From Candidatus Latescibacter anaerobius SCGC AAA252-E07 (GTDB taxonomy: Bacteria > Latescibacterota > Latescibacteria > Latescibacterales > Latescibacteraceae), in contig AQSL01000152.1 of NCBI GenBank assembly GCA_000403035.1, positions 1 to 42,334 of the forward strand: a DNA stretch of 42,334 nucleotides. The letters are read 5' to 3'. Positions 1 to 8,175 of this stretch are shown here, piece by piece. The notes under the pieces are model-generated. The model was not told where the DNA came from. It saw only the letters and a program-made list of their open reading frames with translations, and did no database searches. The position numbers and the translations under genes are program-made. Positions within the stretch are counted from its first letter, which is position 1, and the number at the start of each line of letters is the position of its first letter.

Positions 1-405
1 AAAATCGGCATTTATTTGTGAAGGTAGCCTCTTTTTATTGCTATTTCCACTCCTTTTCTTATACCATAGTATCTCTCTTACAAAGAGAAGGGGAATTTCC
101 GATAACGGTTTATGAAGGGATTGAGTGGTCATCCCCCTCTATTTCCAAGAGAGGGGGACTGAGGGGGTGAGTTACATAGTTTGAGATACAAATTCAATGT
201 GATAAAAAAACTCAAATAATCCTTCTATCTATTTGTTTTTTCATTGTTTGAAATTGGCACGCCAAAATTTATGAATGAATCGGGATAACTATTTTAATTT
301 GCATTCATTTATTCCATTCTCTATCTTTGAACTGATTGTCGATTCATCTTTTTATATGTTTGTTATGACCGATATTGTAACGGTGATTCAAGAAAGAAAT
401 GAACG
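1..405. other. Intergenic region upstream of the Nramp-like gene
   Basis: I see no convincing gene here. The stretch is AT-rich. It holds one copy of a C-rich/G-rich inverted repeat at 129-172, listed separately. Just before it, around 72-95, is a smaller hairpin-like string (CTCTCTTACAAAGAGAAGGGG) that resembles the other half of the element copy near 38.5 kb. Promoter elements for the transporter must lie within about 180-400, but I cannot single out a convincing -35/-10 pair. Confidence 0.5.
129..172. repeat. Dispersed hairpin repeat, TCATCCCCC...GGGGGTGAGTT type, copy 1
   Basis: The left arm TCATCCCCCTCT and right arm AGGGGGACTGAGGGGGTGAGTT can pair into a G/C-rich hairpin. The same design with fuller ends (AACTCA...TGAGTT) is found at 13329-13376 and inside a larger palindrome at 38487-38588. 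All three copies are intergenic. This is probably a small non-coding repeat, but no transposase is seen and mobility is not shown. Confidence 0.6.
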
Positions 406-1809
406 ATGGATACTAACTACCCAATAACTCCCGCGCCGAAAGGGTTGGCCATTCTTGCGGTGCTTGGACCGGCTATTGTATGGTGTGCCGAATATATCGG
501 TTCAGGCGAGGTTATCCTTGCCACGAGGATGGGAGCAATTCTCGGGTATGCGGTTCTCTGGGCTCCGGTGCTCGTTATCATACTGAAAACGTTTATCGGC
601 GCCGGAGGAGCGCACTATACTGTGTGCACCGGTGAGGGAATGATCGATATGTTCGGCAGAATGCCGGGAAAAGGCAAATGGGCGGTCTGGATTGTTCTTG
701 TCGGTCAGTTTCTTGCGGGAGCTATCTCAATGGGCGGGCTTGCTTCGGCCTCAGGCGTGTTTGCCAATTCCATTCTTCCGCTGAAAGCGTTTATCTGGGG
801 ATGGATTATTACCATTTTTGCAATATTCATAGTATGGTCAGGCACATTCAATATCATGAAATATATCATGAGCATGCTCGTATTTATCATTATCATCGGC
901 GTTACCTATGTAACCATTCATACGTTTCCGGGATGGCATGAAATGATCAGCGGCCTGATAGGATTTCACATACCCGAGGTTCCCCAATGGGCAATACTGC
1001 ACGAGAATGTCTCGCCGAATCCCTGGAAAGAACTGCTGCCGTTAATCGGCTGGGCTGCCGGTGGTTTTGCAAGCCAGGTATGGTATACGTACTGGGTTCT
1101 CGGGGCGGGCTATGGAATGGCACGGGGCAGATCATACGGAATTCCGTGCGATACCGGGGTATTAAAAAAAATGACCGCAGAAAATGCCCGGAAAATAAAA
1201 GCATGGTGCAAAATAGTATATATCGATGCATCCATCGCCATGGTTATCGGAGTTATTGCTACTTCGTGTTTTTTATTATCCGGAGCCAGTGTGCTTCATA
1301 CGGCACATATAGCGCCGCAGGGATCACAGGTAGCGCTGGAGCTTTCTACTATCTTCAGTCAAATCTGGGGTAAAAGCGGCGGAACGCTTTTTATGATTGC
1401 GGGATTAGCGGCGCTGACCAGCACGTTGATCGCGCAGTTTGCCGGGTGGCCGCGGCTTCTTGCCGACTCTTTCAGAATCTGCATCCCGAAATTCAATCAA
1501 ACATTCCAGTGGTCGACACAGTTCAGATTGTTTATTTCCTTCTTTTTCATCACAAATATGTTCATTATTTATACGCTTGGAATAAAACCGGTGTCTCTCA
1601 TAAAACTAAGCGCTGTCTTTGAGGGACTGCTTCTGGCGCCGTTTCAGGCTTTCGCGGTTTTAATCGGATTGGTGTGGATTCTCCCGCGCCTTCTCTCAAA
1701 AGAAGCATGGAACATATTAAAACCGCACTGGATACTCATCGGAGGATTGATACTCGCGGGATGCGTATTCGGGTATTTTTGTATTTTTAAGACCGTAGCG
1801 TTGCTCTGA
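406..1809 (+). CDS. Nramp-like membrane transporter with non-canonical metal site
   Basis: The 467-aa protein has about eleven hydrophobic segments and resembles the Nramp/SLC11 family of proton-coupled metal transporters (GPAIVWCAEYIGSGEV in TM1, then a long run of helices). The first helix carries GSGE (residues 32-35) where classical Nramp proteins have DPGN. The helix equivalent to TM6 reads GWAAGGFASQVWYTYWV and lacks the MPH metal-binding motif. It therefore belongs to an Nramp-related branch whose substrate cannot be read from sequence; Mn2+/Fe2+ transport should not be assumed. The start is the ATG at 406, with only a weak AGAAAG-type ribosome site before it. It stands alone on the plus strand, with a 545-bp gap before the next plus-strand gene. 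Confidence 0.75.
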   Translation: MDTNYPITPAPKGLAILAVLGPAIVWCAEYIGSGEVILATRMGAILGYAVLWAPVLVIILKTFIGAGGAHYTVCTGEGMIDMFGRMPGKGKWAVWIVLVGQFLAGAISMGGLASASGVFANSILPLKAFIWGWIITIFAIFIVWSGTFNIMKYIMSMLVFIIIIGVTYVTIHTFPGWHEMISGLIGFHIPEVPQWAILHENVSPNPWKELLPLIGWAAGGFASQVWYTYWVLGAGYGMARGRSYGIPCDTGVLKKMTAENARKIKAWCKIVYIDASIAMVIGVIATSCFLLSGASVLHTAHIAPQGSQVALELSTIFSQIWGKSGGTLFMIAGLAALTSTLIAQFAGWPRLLADSFRICIPKFNQTFQWSTQFRLFISFFFITNMFIIYTLGIKPVSLIKLSAVFEGLLLAPFQAFAVLIGLVWILPRLLSKEAWNILKPHWILIGGLILAGCVFGYFCIFKTVALL

Positions 1810-2354
1810 ATAATAGTTCCGGCAGGTTTTTACATACCATGTGCACGTAAAAAAGACCGTTCCGCCGTCCTCTTAAACATGCCTCTCCAACTGCCGTATA
1901 TACATGCCCTTATCTCTCATCATCCGGCAGGCGTCTCCCATGCCAGGCACTGTAGATCAACATGATGAGAATCACCGCAAGGGACAGGAGCACCAACCGT
2001 GTACCGAGCGCTCACGGGGTTTTTCGAAAGCCACTGTTTCCTCCGGAGATATATGCTGTATCGTTATTATATACTATTGTGTACTGTAGTATCACAATAA
2101 GAAACCTTTCAAAAAATCAAAAGCAATCTGCTTGTATCACGGAATAAAATGTAAAAAACAAACCTGCTCATACTGGTAAAACACCTTCATGATAGGTGCG
2201 GTACTGAGGGGATACGGGTTAAACCGATTTTTTTATCAAGAGCAAAGCAGTATATTCCTTTATATTTCTTGCGCCATATCCGGAGATAGGTATATTTTGT
2301 TTTGGAATCGCCCAAGCTCGGTCTGTCATATAATTTTACCGGTAAGGAGTTATC
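1810..2354. other. Intergenic region between the Nramp-like and DMT genes
   Basis: There is no clear plus-strand gene; the short open frames here have no family features. On the minus strand lies a possible broken micro-gene (1910-2034), listed separately. A weak complementarity (GGTTTTTAC near 1825, GTAAAAAAG near 1846) just after the transporter stop could form a poor hairpin, but it has no following T-run. The last 15 bases hold the ribosome site of the next gene. Confidence 0.45.
1910..2034 (-). pseudogene. Possible frameshifted single-TM micro-protein
   Basis: On the minus strand a strong ribosome site (CCGGAGGAAACA) precedes GTG at 2034, which opens MAFEKPRERSVH. The frame then ends after a few more codons. 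The -1 frame continues from about the same point as RLVLLSLAVILIMLIYSAW and then HGRRLPDDER before TAA at 1910-1912. Joined, this would be a roughly 41-residue protein with a charged N-terminus, one membrane helix and a charged tail. A TGA lies in the -1 frame just upstream of the overlap, so simple slippage at the A/C run would not join them. It could be a broken gene, a sequencing error or coincidence. I do not recognise the family. Confidence 0.3.
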
Positions 2355-3278
2355 GTGAGTTCAAACAGGTCATCGAGATTATTCGGTATTGCAGACCTTG
2401 CCCTCCTGATAACAACCGCCTGCTGGGGGCTCAATTTTGTCATAACAAAATCCGCCGCAGGTAATGCTCCAGACCAATTCCGGATTTTTATCTATAACCT
2501 CATCCGGTTTCCCCTTGCGTCTATCCTCCTGTTCCTGACCGTGAAACTGAAGGGCGGGAATATCCTCATTCGCAGAAAATACCTCGGGGCAATAGCTCTG
2601 ATTTCCTTTGTAGGCATCTTCGCATACCAGGTTCTCTATATGATCGGCCAGACCATGACCGATGCCGCCAATATCGGCATCATATACAGTTTTTCTCCTC
2701 TTCTCATACTGGTTATATCGGTTATTTCAAGGATTGAAAAGCCGACAGTTTTCACATACTTCGGGGTTGTTCTGGGAGTTTTAGGATTGATGATAATTCT
2801 CTTCGAGGGGGGAAATCTTTCCATCGATTTCGGTTCGCTGCTCTTCTTTCTTGCTGTAATATGCTGGGCATGTTATTCGGTTTTTGCGAAACCGGTTCTC
2901 GAGCACTATCCCCCGGATATAACCATAGCCTGGATGCTTTTGTTCGGATCGCTCTACATGCTGCCGCTCGCCCTGTACCAGCTCCCGGCTCAATCGTGGG
3001 GAACCCTTTCGGGACAAAACATCCTGTATGTTATCATATCGGCGCTCTTTTCTCTCTACACGGGCTATACGCTGTTTTACTATGCAATTATGAGAATCGG
3101 CCCTGTAAAAGCGGGAATTTACACAAACCTCACTCCCGTTTTCACCCTTATCTTCGCCGCCACGATCCGGAATGAAACAATCAGGATGATTCAGGTTTTC
3201 GGGCTTGCGGTCATCATTACAGGCATATTTGTTACCAAGATACACTTCAAACAAACCGCAGATAATGAGCAGGTTTAA
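2355..3278 (+). CDS. EamA/DMT-family transporter, copy 1
   Basis: This 307-aa inner-membrane protein has ten predicted helices in two EamA-type halves (first half about 14-140, second about 155-297). The segments ADLALLITTACWGLNFVITK and AIMRIGPVKAGIYTNLTPVF are typical of drug/metabolite exporters of the 10-TM DMT superfamily. The start is GTG at 2355, set by TAAGGAG eight bases upstream. It is followed after 16 bases by a paralogue of nearly equal length, and the two are probably co-transcribed. The substrate is unknown; members export amino acids, nucleosides or drugs. Confidence 0.85.
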   Translation: MSSNRSSRLFGIADLALLITTACWGLNFVITKSAAGNAPDQFRIFIYNLIRFPLASILLFLTVKLKGGNILIRRKYLGAIALISFVGIFAYQVLYMIGQTMTDAANIGIIYSFSPLLILVISVISRIEKPTVFTYFGVVLGVLGLMIILFEGGNLSIDFGSLLFFLAVICWACYSVFAKPVLEHYPPDITIAWMLLFGSLYMLPLALYQLPAQSWGTLSGQNILYVIISALFSLYTGYTLFYYAIMRIGPVKAGIYTNLTPVFTLIFAATIRNETIRMIQVFGLAVIITGIFVTKIHFKQTADNEQV

Positions 3279-3294
3279 CGGTTAATCGGTTACC

Positions 3295-4227
3295 ATGGCA
3301 GAACAGAGACGTTTCGGAAGCGCCGACATCATGATGGTCACCACATGTTTCCTCTGGGGACTCGGAACAGTAATCTGTAAAAACGCTATCGGCACTACCC
3401 CGGAGAGTTTCAGAATCAGTATTTTCAACGGGCTCAGGTTTCCGATAGCCACGGCGCTGCTTTTTATCACCGTGAAGGTATCGGGAAAGAGCGCCAGAAT
3501 CAGCAGGAAACATCTCCCCGGTATAGCGCTCGTATCATTCTTTGGCATGTTTACCTTTAACGTTTTGTTCTTTAGCGGGCTGTCAATGACCACCGCATCA
3601 AACGCCGGAATCATACTGGCAATTATCCCGCTTGTTATTGTTGTCATGTCGTTTCTGCTCAGGATTGAAAAGCCGACAAAATGGCTGATAACAGGGATTA
3701 TTATGGGGTGTGCCGGTGTGGTTTTCATGAACTGGCAGAACGGCGGTATACTGGTACATAAAGGTGATATGCTTATTCTTGCATCGAGTATCTGCTGGGC
3801 GGTATATGCGATTTTCGGCGAAAAATACATGCACTTGTACTCGCCTTATACGGCAACCGCATGGATTTTCCTGTTCACCTCGCTCTTTTACGTTCCCATA
3901 GTACTCTATAGCTTCCCGAGCCAATCCTGGGCGGACATATCAGGTGGAAACTGGTTCAATTTCGGCTTTGCCGCGGTAGGCCCCCTGTTTATCGCAAACA
4001 CGCTCTACTATGCTTCCATCTATAAAATAGGGCCGTCACGTTCAGGTATTTACATAAACCTGGAGCCGGTTTTTACCCTTCTTCTGGCTTTTGTAATCCG
4101 CCATGAAACGATAACTCCTCATCAGATTATCGGTCTCATGATTATCATCATCGGAGTCAGTGTTTCAAAAATACGCGGCCCGAAAAGCGCTTCACCCGTT
4201 TGTATACCGCATGAGAAAGGAAATTGA
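3295..4227 (+). CDS. EamA/DMT-family transporter, copy 2
   Basis: This 310-aa, ten-helix EamA/DMT protein is clearly paralogous to the preceding gene. Shared signatures include LRIEKPT in mid-protein, YxxxxxIGPxxxGIYxNLxPVFTL in the second half, and the closing GLxxIIxGxxVxK. The start ATG at 3295 has no strong ribosome site, so translation may be coupled to the upstream gene, whose stop is 16 bases away. The pair may be two separate exporters after duplication or a heteromer; sequence alone does not decide. Downstream it converges on the Omp85-like gene. Confidence 0.85.
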   Translation: MAEQRRFGSADIMMVTTCFLWGLGTVICKNAIGTTPESFRISIFNGLRFPIATALLFITVKVSGKSARISRKHLPGIALVSFFGMFTFNVLFFSGLSMTTASNAGIILAIIPLVIVVMSFLLRIEKPTKWLITGIIMGCAGVVFMNWQNGGILVHKGDMLILASSICWAVYAIFGEKYMHLYSPYTATAWIFLFTSLFYVPIVLYSFPSQSWADISGGNWFNFGFAAVGPLFIANTLYYASIYKIGPSRSGIYINLEPVFTLLLAFVIRHETITPHQIIGLMIIIIGVSVSKIRGPKSASPVCIPHEKGN

Positions 4228-4346
4228 AAAGGGATAAAGATATTCCATGTGCTTGAAATATCATGCAGACACATAAGACAGGCGGTGAATGAACATAAAC
4301 GTTCAATGGGGCGAGAGGACAGGATTCATGTACGAATTTTTTACAC

Positions 4347-6644
4347 TCAATACGCCCTGACGAAATTGACAGACCACTGTGACACATGGGAAACGTTTCC
4401 TGCAGGAACAGCCCAGTTTATTCGGAATCCGTCTTCGAATGAATCTCTGTCTCTCTCAACAAGTCCGAAAAAATCGGCATCGAAAGCCAGACCGATTCCC
4501 AGGTCACGTTTCAGGTCTTTCACATCCGTACTTTCACCCTTCAGCCAGACATTGCCCGCATCGCCGAAAAAAATCATCCTGAAATCGCCGTTGAATCCAT
4601 AGGTGAAATAATCGATATTCACGAGAAACATGCGGCTGCCACCGCCGTGGTAGTCAAAGCCGTCCATTCCCGCAGGCGGTCCGGGAACATCGCCGAATCC
4701 ATATCCCCTGAGCGTGTTCAAACCTCCGAGTCTGAATGATTTCTGATCGGGAAGCACATCATCGGAATAACCTCCGGCAATCCTTGTTTTCAGGATATGA
4801 CGGTACGGCAGTTTTACATCGTATACGAAATTCCCGAGGTACCGTGTATATGCCGGAAGCGTATCGCCACGGTCTTCGAACGCTTTTTCCGTTTCAAGGT
4901 AGAGCATTGCGTTCATATCGGGAGACTTTTTTTGCATGCTTATCGAATAACGCATACCCGCCAGACGTCCTTCCGATTCGATACCTGGCAGAGAATCCCC
5001 CACTTTTTTGAGCGGCGGATTGCCTTCTTTTACATGCCTGCGATTGAACAGCGACCAGTTCGTGTTTTTTTTCAGTGAATTATAGTTTTCCTCGAAATAC
5101 TCCGCTTTGACCGTAAAAATATCGGACAGGGATTGAGAAATGAACCCGGTGCCGCCCTCGACCTGGTACAGGTTATTTGTTTCGAGACCGAGAAGGAATG
5201 CATTAAGATGAGCATCACGGGCGGGAATCGTCCATTCCATGCCGGACTCATAGTCCAGTCGGTATGTTCCTCCCAGCACGAGGCGGTTTTTATCGAACAG
5301 TTGTTTTTCACCACGGACGTTGTATGTCCATTCCCTGTTTGCCCAGTGATACTGCGTTCCGCCTGTAACCTCTGATAACGGGCCGATAGGACTTGTAATC
5401 GTAAGGCGCGGACCTAACCCGACACCGGCTACACGGCTGAAAGATCCATCGACATCAAAATCGAAATCGTACGGGTCGACCTCATGGACACGGACAAACA
5501 GGTTCCCATCCGTGTCAATCCTGAAACTTGCCGAACTGATGAGCCGGCTTTCATCTTTAAGACTCGTAACTTCCTCGGAAATGGTATCACGGGTATAATA
5601 TTCGTCTTCGCTGATATTCAGCATTTGCTTTACTTCTTCCCTCGAGAGGAGGGATGTTCCGCGGACTGTGATAGAGGTGACTTTCCCTTCATTGAAAACG
5701 GGTTTCGGTAAGGGTAGTTCCTCTTTTTTGACTGTCTGCCTGTCATGCCTTTCAGATGTGGCATTATCACCGGTGTACTCCGGACGGTTATCCCTGACGG
5801 TAATATTCCCGAAGTCAACGTTAAGGTCAACACGGATACCGCCTTCATTCAGTGTTCGGAGAGAACCCTTTTCACCCTCGTACGAGAGTGAACCGGAGGT
5901 TTGAAAATCAACATCTCCAAACGATTTCTCGATGTGAAACTCGGCGCCGGTGGATTCCGGAAGATTGATATCAACATTCCCGAAATCGAGATCGACACGC
6001 GAATCCTCCGAAAGGCGGACAAGTTCGAGCTTTACATCGCAGAACTCGGAATTTACGGTAAAGCCGCCATTGATATCTTCACCTCTGAATCCTCCGAAAG
6101 TGTGGTCGGTTATCAGCATGCCACGGTGATTACGGCAGACAATTTTCGAGAAAGACGAATCTACTTTCAGGTTGCCTTCAGTAGTATCCGTCCTGATTTC
6201 GGAAAAATCGGCATCAACATCCAGGTTAACATGTTTCGGCCCTTTCACATCCATAGTAACCCGCCACTCTTTTCGCCTGAGAAACCTCCAGAACGAGAAA
6301 TGTCTGCGATCTTTCGGATGCCTGAGCCGTACTATAAGAGTATTTCCGGATGTTGATATGTCGAGGTCTAACCCGGAGAGTATATCCTCAAATTCTTCTT
6401 CGTCATCGGTTTCGACAGTCCGTTTGAAGGTAACCGAAAAACTGTCCCGTTCATCCTCTCCCGAGTAGGTAAGATCGGCGAATAAGAAATCCAGCAGACG
6501 GATATTCTCAATTCCTTCCGCCGATATGTCCTGTTCATCGGTACGTGACATTTTTTCTTCTGCATATGCACCGGTTGTAAAAACAAACGCAAAAATAGCA
6601 AATAATGCAACAACTGATGAAATCCTTGAAATCTTTTGATTCAT
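4347..6644 (-). CDS. DUF4097-POTRA-Omp85 fusion outer-membrane protein
   Basis: This 765-aa protein has a signal peptide (about 1-28, ending GAYA). A beta-repeat region follows (about 40-285) with recurring [VD]DFSEI, DSSFSKI, DLDFGNVDI, SFGDVDF and DFGNITV units, typical of DUF4097-type putative adhesin domains. Next is one POTRA-like unit (about 317-388, GKVTSITVRGTSLLSREEV). The rest is a 16-strand-type Omp85/surface-antigen barrel, with the family motif FRLGGLNTLRGYGFGD at about 637-652 and FFGDAGNVW near 692. Omp85 proteins insert or export proteins and lipids at the outer membrane. Here one POTRA and a DUF4097 stalk replace the usual POTRA array, so this is not BamA itself. The start ATG at 6644 follows GGAGG. 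It lies 69 bp after a DUF6249-like gene, likely in one operon. Confidence 0.8.
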   Translation of the reverse strand: MNQKISRISSVVALFAIFAFVFTTGAYAEEKMSRTDEQDISAEGIENIRLLDFLFADLTYSGEDERDSFSVTFKRTVETDDEEEFEDILSGLDLDISTSGNTLIVRLRHPKDRRHFSFWRFLRRKEWRVTMDVKGPKHVNLDVDADFSEIRTDTTEGNLKVDSSFSKIVCRNHRGMLITDHTFGGFRGEDINGGFTVNSEFCDVKLELVRLSEDSRVDLDFGNVDINLPESTGAEFHIEKSFGDVDFQTSGSLSYEGEKGSLRTLNEGGIRVDLNVDFGNITVRDNRPEYTGDNATSERHDRQTVKKEELPLPKPVFNEGKVTSITVRGTSLLSREEVKQMLNISEDEYYTRDTISEEVTSLKDESRLISSASFRIDTDGNLFVRVHEVDPYDFDFDVDGSFSRVAGVGLGPRLTITSPIGPLSEVTGGTQYHWANREWTYNVRGEKQLFDKNRLVLGGTYRLDYESGMEWTIPARDAHLNAFLLGLETNNLYQVEGGTGFISQSLSDIFTVKAEYFEENYNSLKKNTNWSLFNRRHVKEGNPPLKKVGDSLPGIESEGRLAGMRYSISMQKKSPDMNAMLYLETEKAFEDRGDTLPAYTRYLGNFVYDVKLPYRHILKTRIAGGYSDDVLPDQKSFRLGGLNTLRGYGFGDVPGPPAGMDGFDYHGGGSRMFLVNIDYFTYGFNGDFRMIFFGDAGNVWLKGESTDVKDLKRDLGIGLAFDADFFGLVERDRDSFEDGFRINWAVPAGNVSHVSQWSVNFVRAY

Positions 6645-6713
6645 TTGTAACCTCCAGAAATAAATTTGAACCGGAAATCAGGTAGTAAGCGGTTTGACGA
6701 AATGGTGTTTATA

Positions 6714-7139
6714 TCACCCTGTTTCATCTTCGGCAGAAACTTCCTTTTTCTCCGCCTCTTTCACCGGCAGGATGGCTGACTTTGCCAGGTATTCCTCCCG
6801 GATACGCCGTTCCTGTTCACGGTCTTTTGCGGTAAGTTTCCAGTAGAGAAGCATTGCGCCCCCGCTGAAAAAAAATAATGTGCCTGCTATAATCATTCCT
6901 TCACGGTCTCCGTGACTGCGCATGAAAAATGAACTGAGAAGGAACGCACAACCCGCTGCGGCGCCAAGAAGTCCGAAGAAGAGACTTTTGCTGCCGGATC
7001 TCAAAACCGGCACTTCAGCAAACAACGATGGCTTGACACCATTTTTGATCATCGCCATGCGCTCTCTGTGGCGTCGCGAGGTTATGTACAGGACAATGAT
7101 AAAAGCGGCGACTAAAACCAAGAAAGGTACATCAAACAT
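6714..7139 (-). CDS. DUF6249-like small membrane protein
   Basis: This 141-aa protein has an N-terminal helix (about 4-20), then RRHRERMAMIKNGVKPSLF, a hallmark of DUF6249-type proteins. Two further helices (about 52-70 and 80-99) and a charged tail rich in Lys/Glu follow. The function of the family is unknown, and members often sit beside ECF sigma/anti-sigma genes. Here the sigma gene is divergent, starting 455 bp away. AGGAGG just upstream fixes the ATG at 7139. The Omp85-like gene follows on the same strand. Confidence 0.7.
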   Translation of the reverse strand: MFDVPFLVLVAAFIIVLYITSRRHRERMAMIKNGVKPSLFAEVPVLRSGSKSLFFGLLGAAAGCAFLLSSFFMRSHGDREGMIIAGTLFFFSGGAMLLYWKLTAKDREQERRIREEYLAKSAILPVKEAEKKEVSAEDETG

Positions 7140-7594
7140 TTCTTCCTCCTATGTAAAATTTAAATTTTATTACCTGTTGTATATGACGCAGTCTCTTTTA
7201 AAAATATTTCAGTTTTATTACTAACGAAAAAAATATATGGATATATGTGATTATTTAGAAAATATTTTATTCAAAAACAACTCATTATGCCGTAAAGATG
7301 CACTTTTTCTCATGGTATAGTTTTTTCCGGATCAAACCTGTGTAACTTTTCCTTTCCAAAACAGTATATACCATAAACGAGAACGTTGAATGATTTTATT
7401 GAGGCTTCACTATTGTTCTCACAAGTATATGACGTATATATACTTTTAAAAAATTCACATTTTCACACTTTTTTGAAATTTTTATGGTAATACTCCTGTC
7501 TAATAAAATAGAAACATATAGACAATAAAAAAATAATCGTATATTATATCTATTCCTCAACTATCCAATAAGGATTGTAAAAATAATTATTTCT
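7140..7594. other. AT-rich divergent control region between DUF6249 and sigma genes
   Basis: This region holds no gene. It is very AT-rich and must carry the promoters of the minus-strand DUF6249-Omp85 unit and the plus-strand sigma/anti-sigma unit. The only ordered element I can point to is the perfect 8-bp inverted repeat at 7423-7445, listed separately. I could not recognise a GAAC-type ECF promoter with confidence. Confidence 0.5.
7423..7445. promoter_or_regulatory. Inverted repeat upstream of the ECF sigma gene
   Basis: AAGTATAT (7423-7430) and ATATACTT (7438-7445) are perfect inverse complements separated by 7 bases. The dyad lies about 150 bp before the sigma-factor start. It could be an operator, but the AT-richness makes chance palindromes more likely and no regulator is identified. 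Confidence 0.3.
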
Positions 7595-8149
7595 ATGGTT
7601 GGACCAGAGCTTAAGAGCGAGTCCCTGGTGGAAAACTTTCAAAAGCTTTTAGCAGATTACCAGGACAGGGTATATAATCAGGCATATCGTATGCTGGGAC
7701 ATCATGAGGATGCTGAAGAAGCGACCCAGGATATTTTCATGAGCATTTACCATTCTCTTGGCAGGTTCCGCGGAGAAAGTAAAGTGTCTACCTGGATATA
7801 TCGTATAACATCGAATGAGTGCATCAGCAGGTTACGGAAAAAACAGCTCGAAACTTCCAGCTTAGATGAACCGTTTGAGGCCGATGGCAGGACACTTTCG
7901 GATATTATTCCCGACAGCGGTTCAGATCCTGAAACGTTTCTTGAAACCTCGGAAACAGCAGAGTTGATACGTTCCCAGGTGCGGCGTCTTCCGGCTAATT
8001 GGGCGATGGCGCTCAGTCTGTATCATTTCGACGATCTGTCATACGATGAGATAGCCGATGTCATGGACATACCAAAGGCGACTGTAGCAACGTACATTCT
8101 GAGAGGGCGAAAACAGCTTGCGCAGTGGTTAATAAATGTAATGGATTAG
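7595..8149 (+). CDS. ECF-type RNA polymerase sigma factor
   Basis: This 184-aa protein has sigma-70 region 2 at about 14-83 (YQDRVYNQAYRMLGHHEDAE, then STWIYRITSNECISRLR) and region 4 at about 126-182 (RRLPANWAMALSLYHFDDLS, YDEIADVMDIPKATVATYI). It directs RNA polymerase to alternative promoters and is normally held by the anti-sigma factor encoded next to it. The anti-sigma gene begins 26 bp downstream. The start ATG at 7595 has no close Shine-Dalgarno sequence; an AAGGA lies about 20 bases upstream. The divergent DUF6249/Omp85 genes are plausible but unproven targets. Confidence 0.92.
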   Translation: MVGPELKSESLVENFQKLLADYQDRVYNQAYRMLGHHEDAEEATQDIFMSIYHSLGRFRGESKVSTWIYRITSNECISRLRKKQLETSSLDEPFEADGRTLSDIIPDSGSDPETFLETSETAELIRSQVRRLPANWAMALSLYHFDDLSYDEIADVMDIPKATVATYILRGRKQLAQWLINVMD

Positions 8150-8175
8150 TAAAAAAATCCGATGGGGTGATATAA

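Noticed and set aside
1904..2147. Overlapping short plus-strand open frames after the Nramp-like gene
   Set aside because: Composition and residues are not protein-like, and the minus-strand micro-gene explains the region at least as well.
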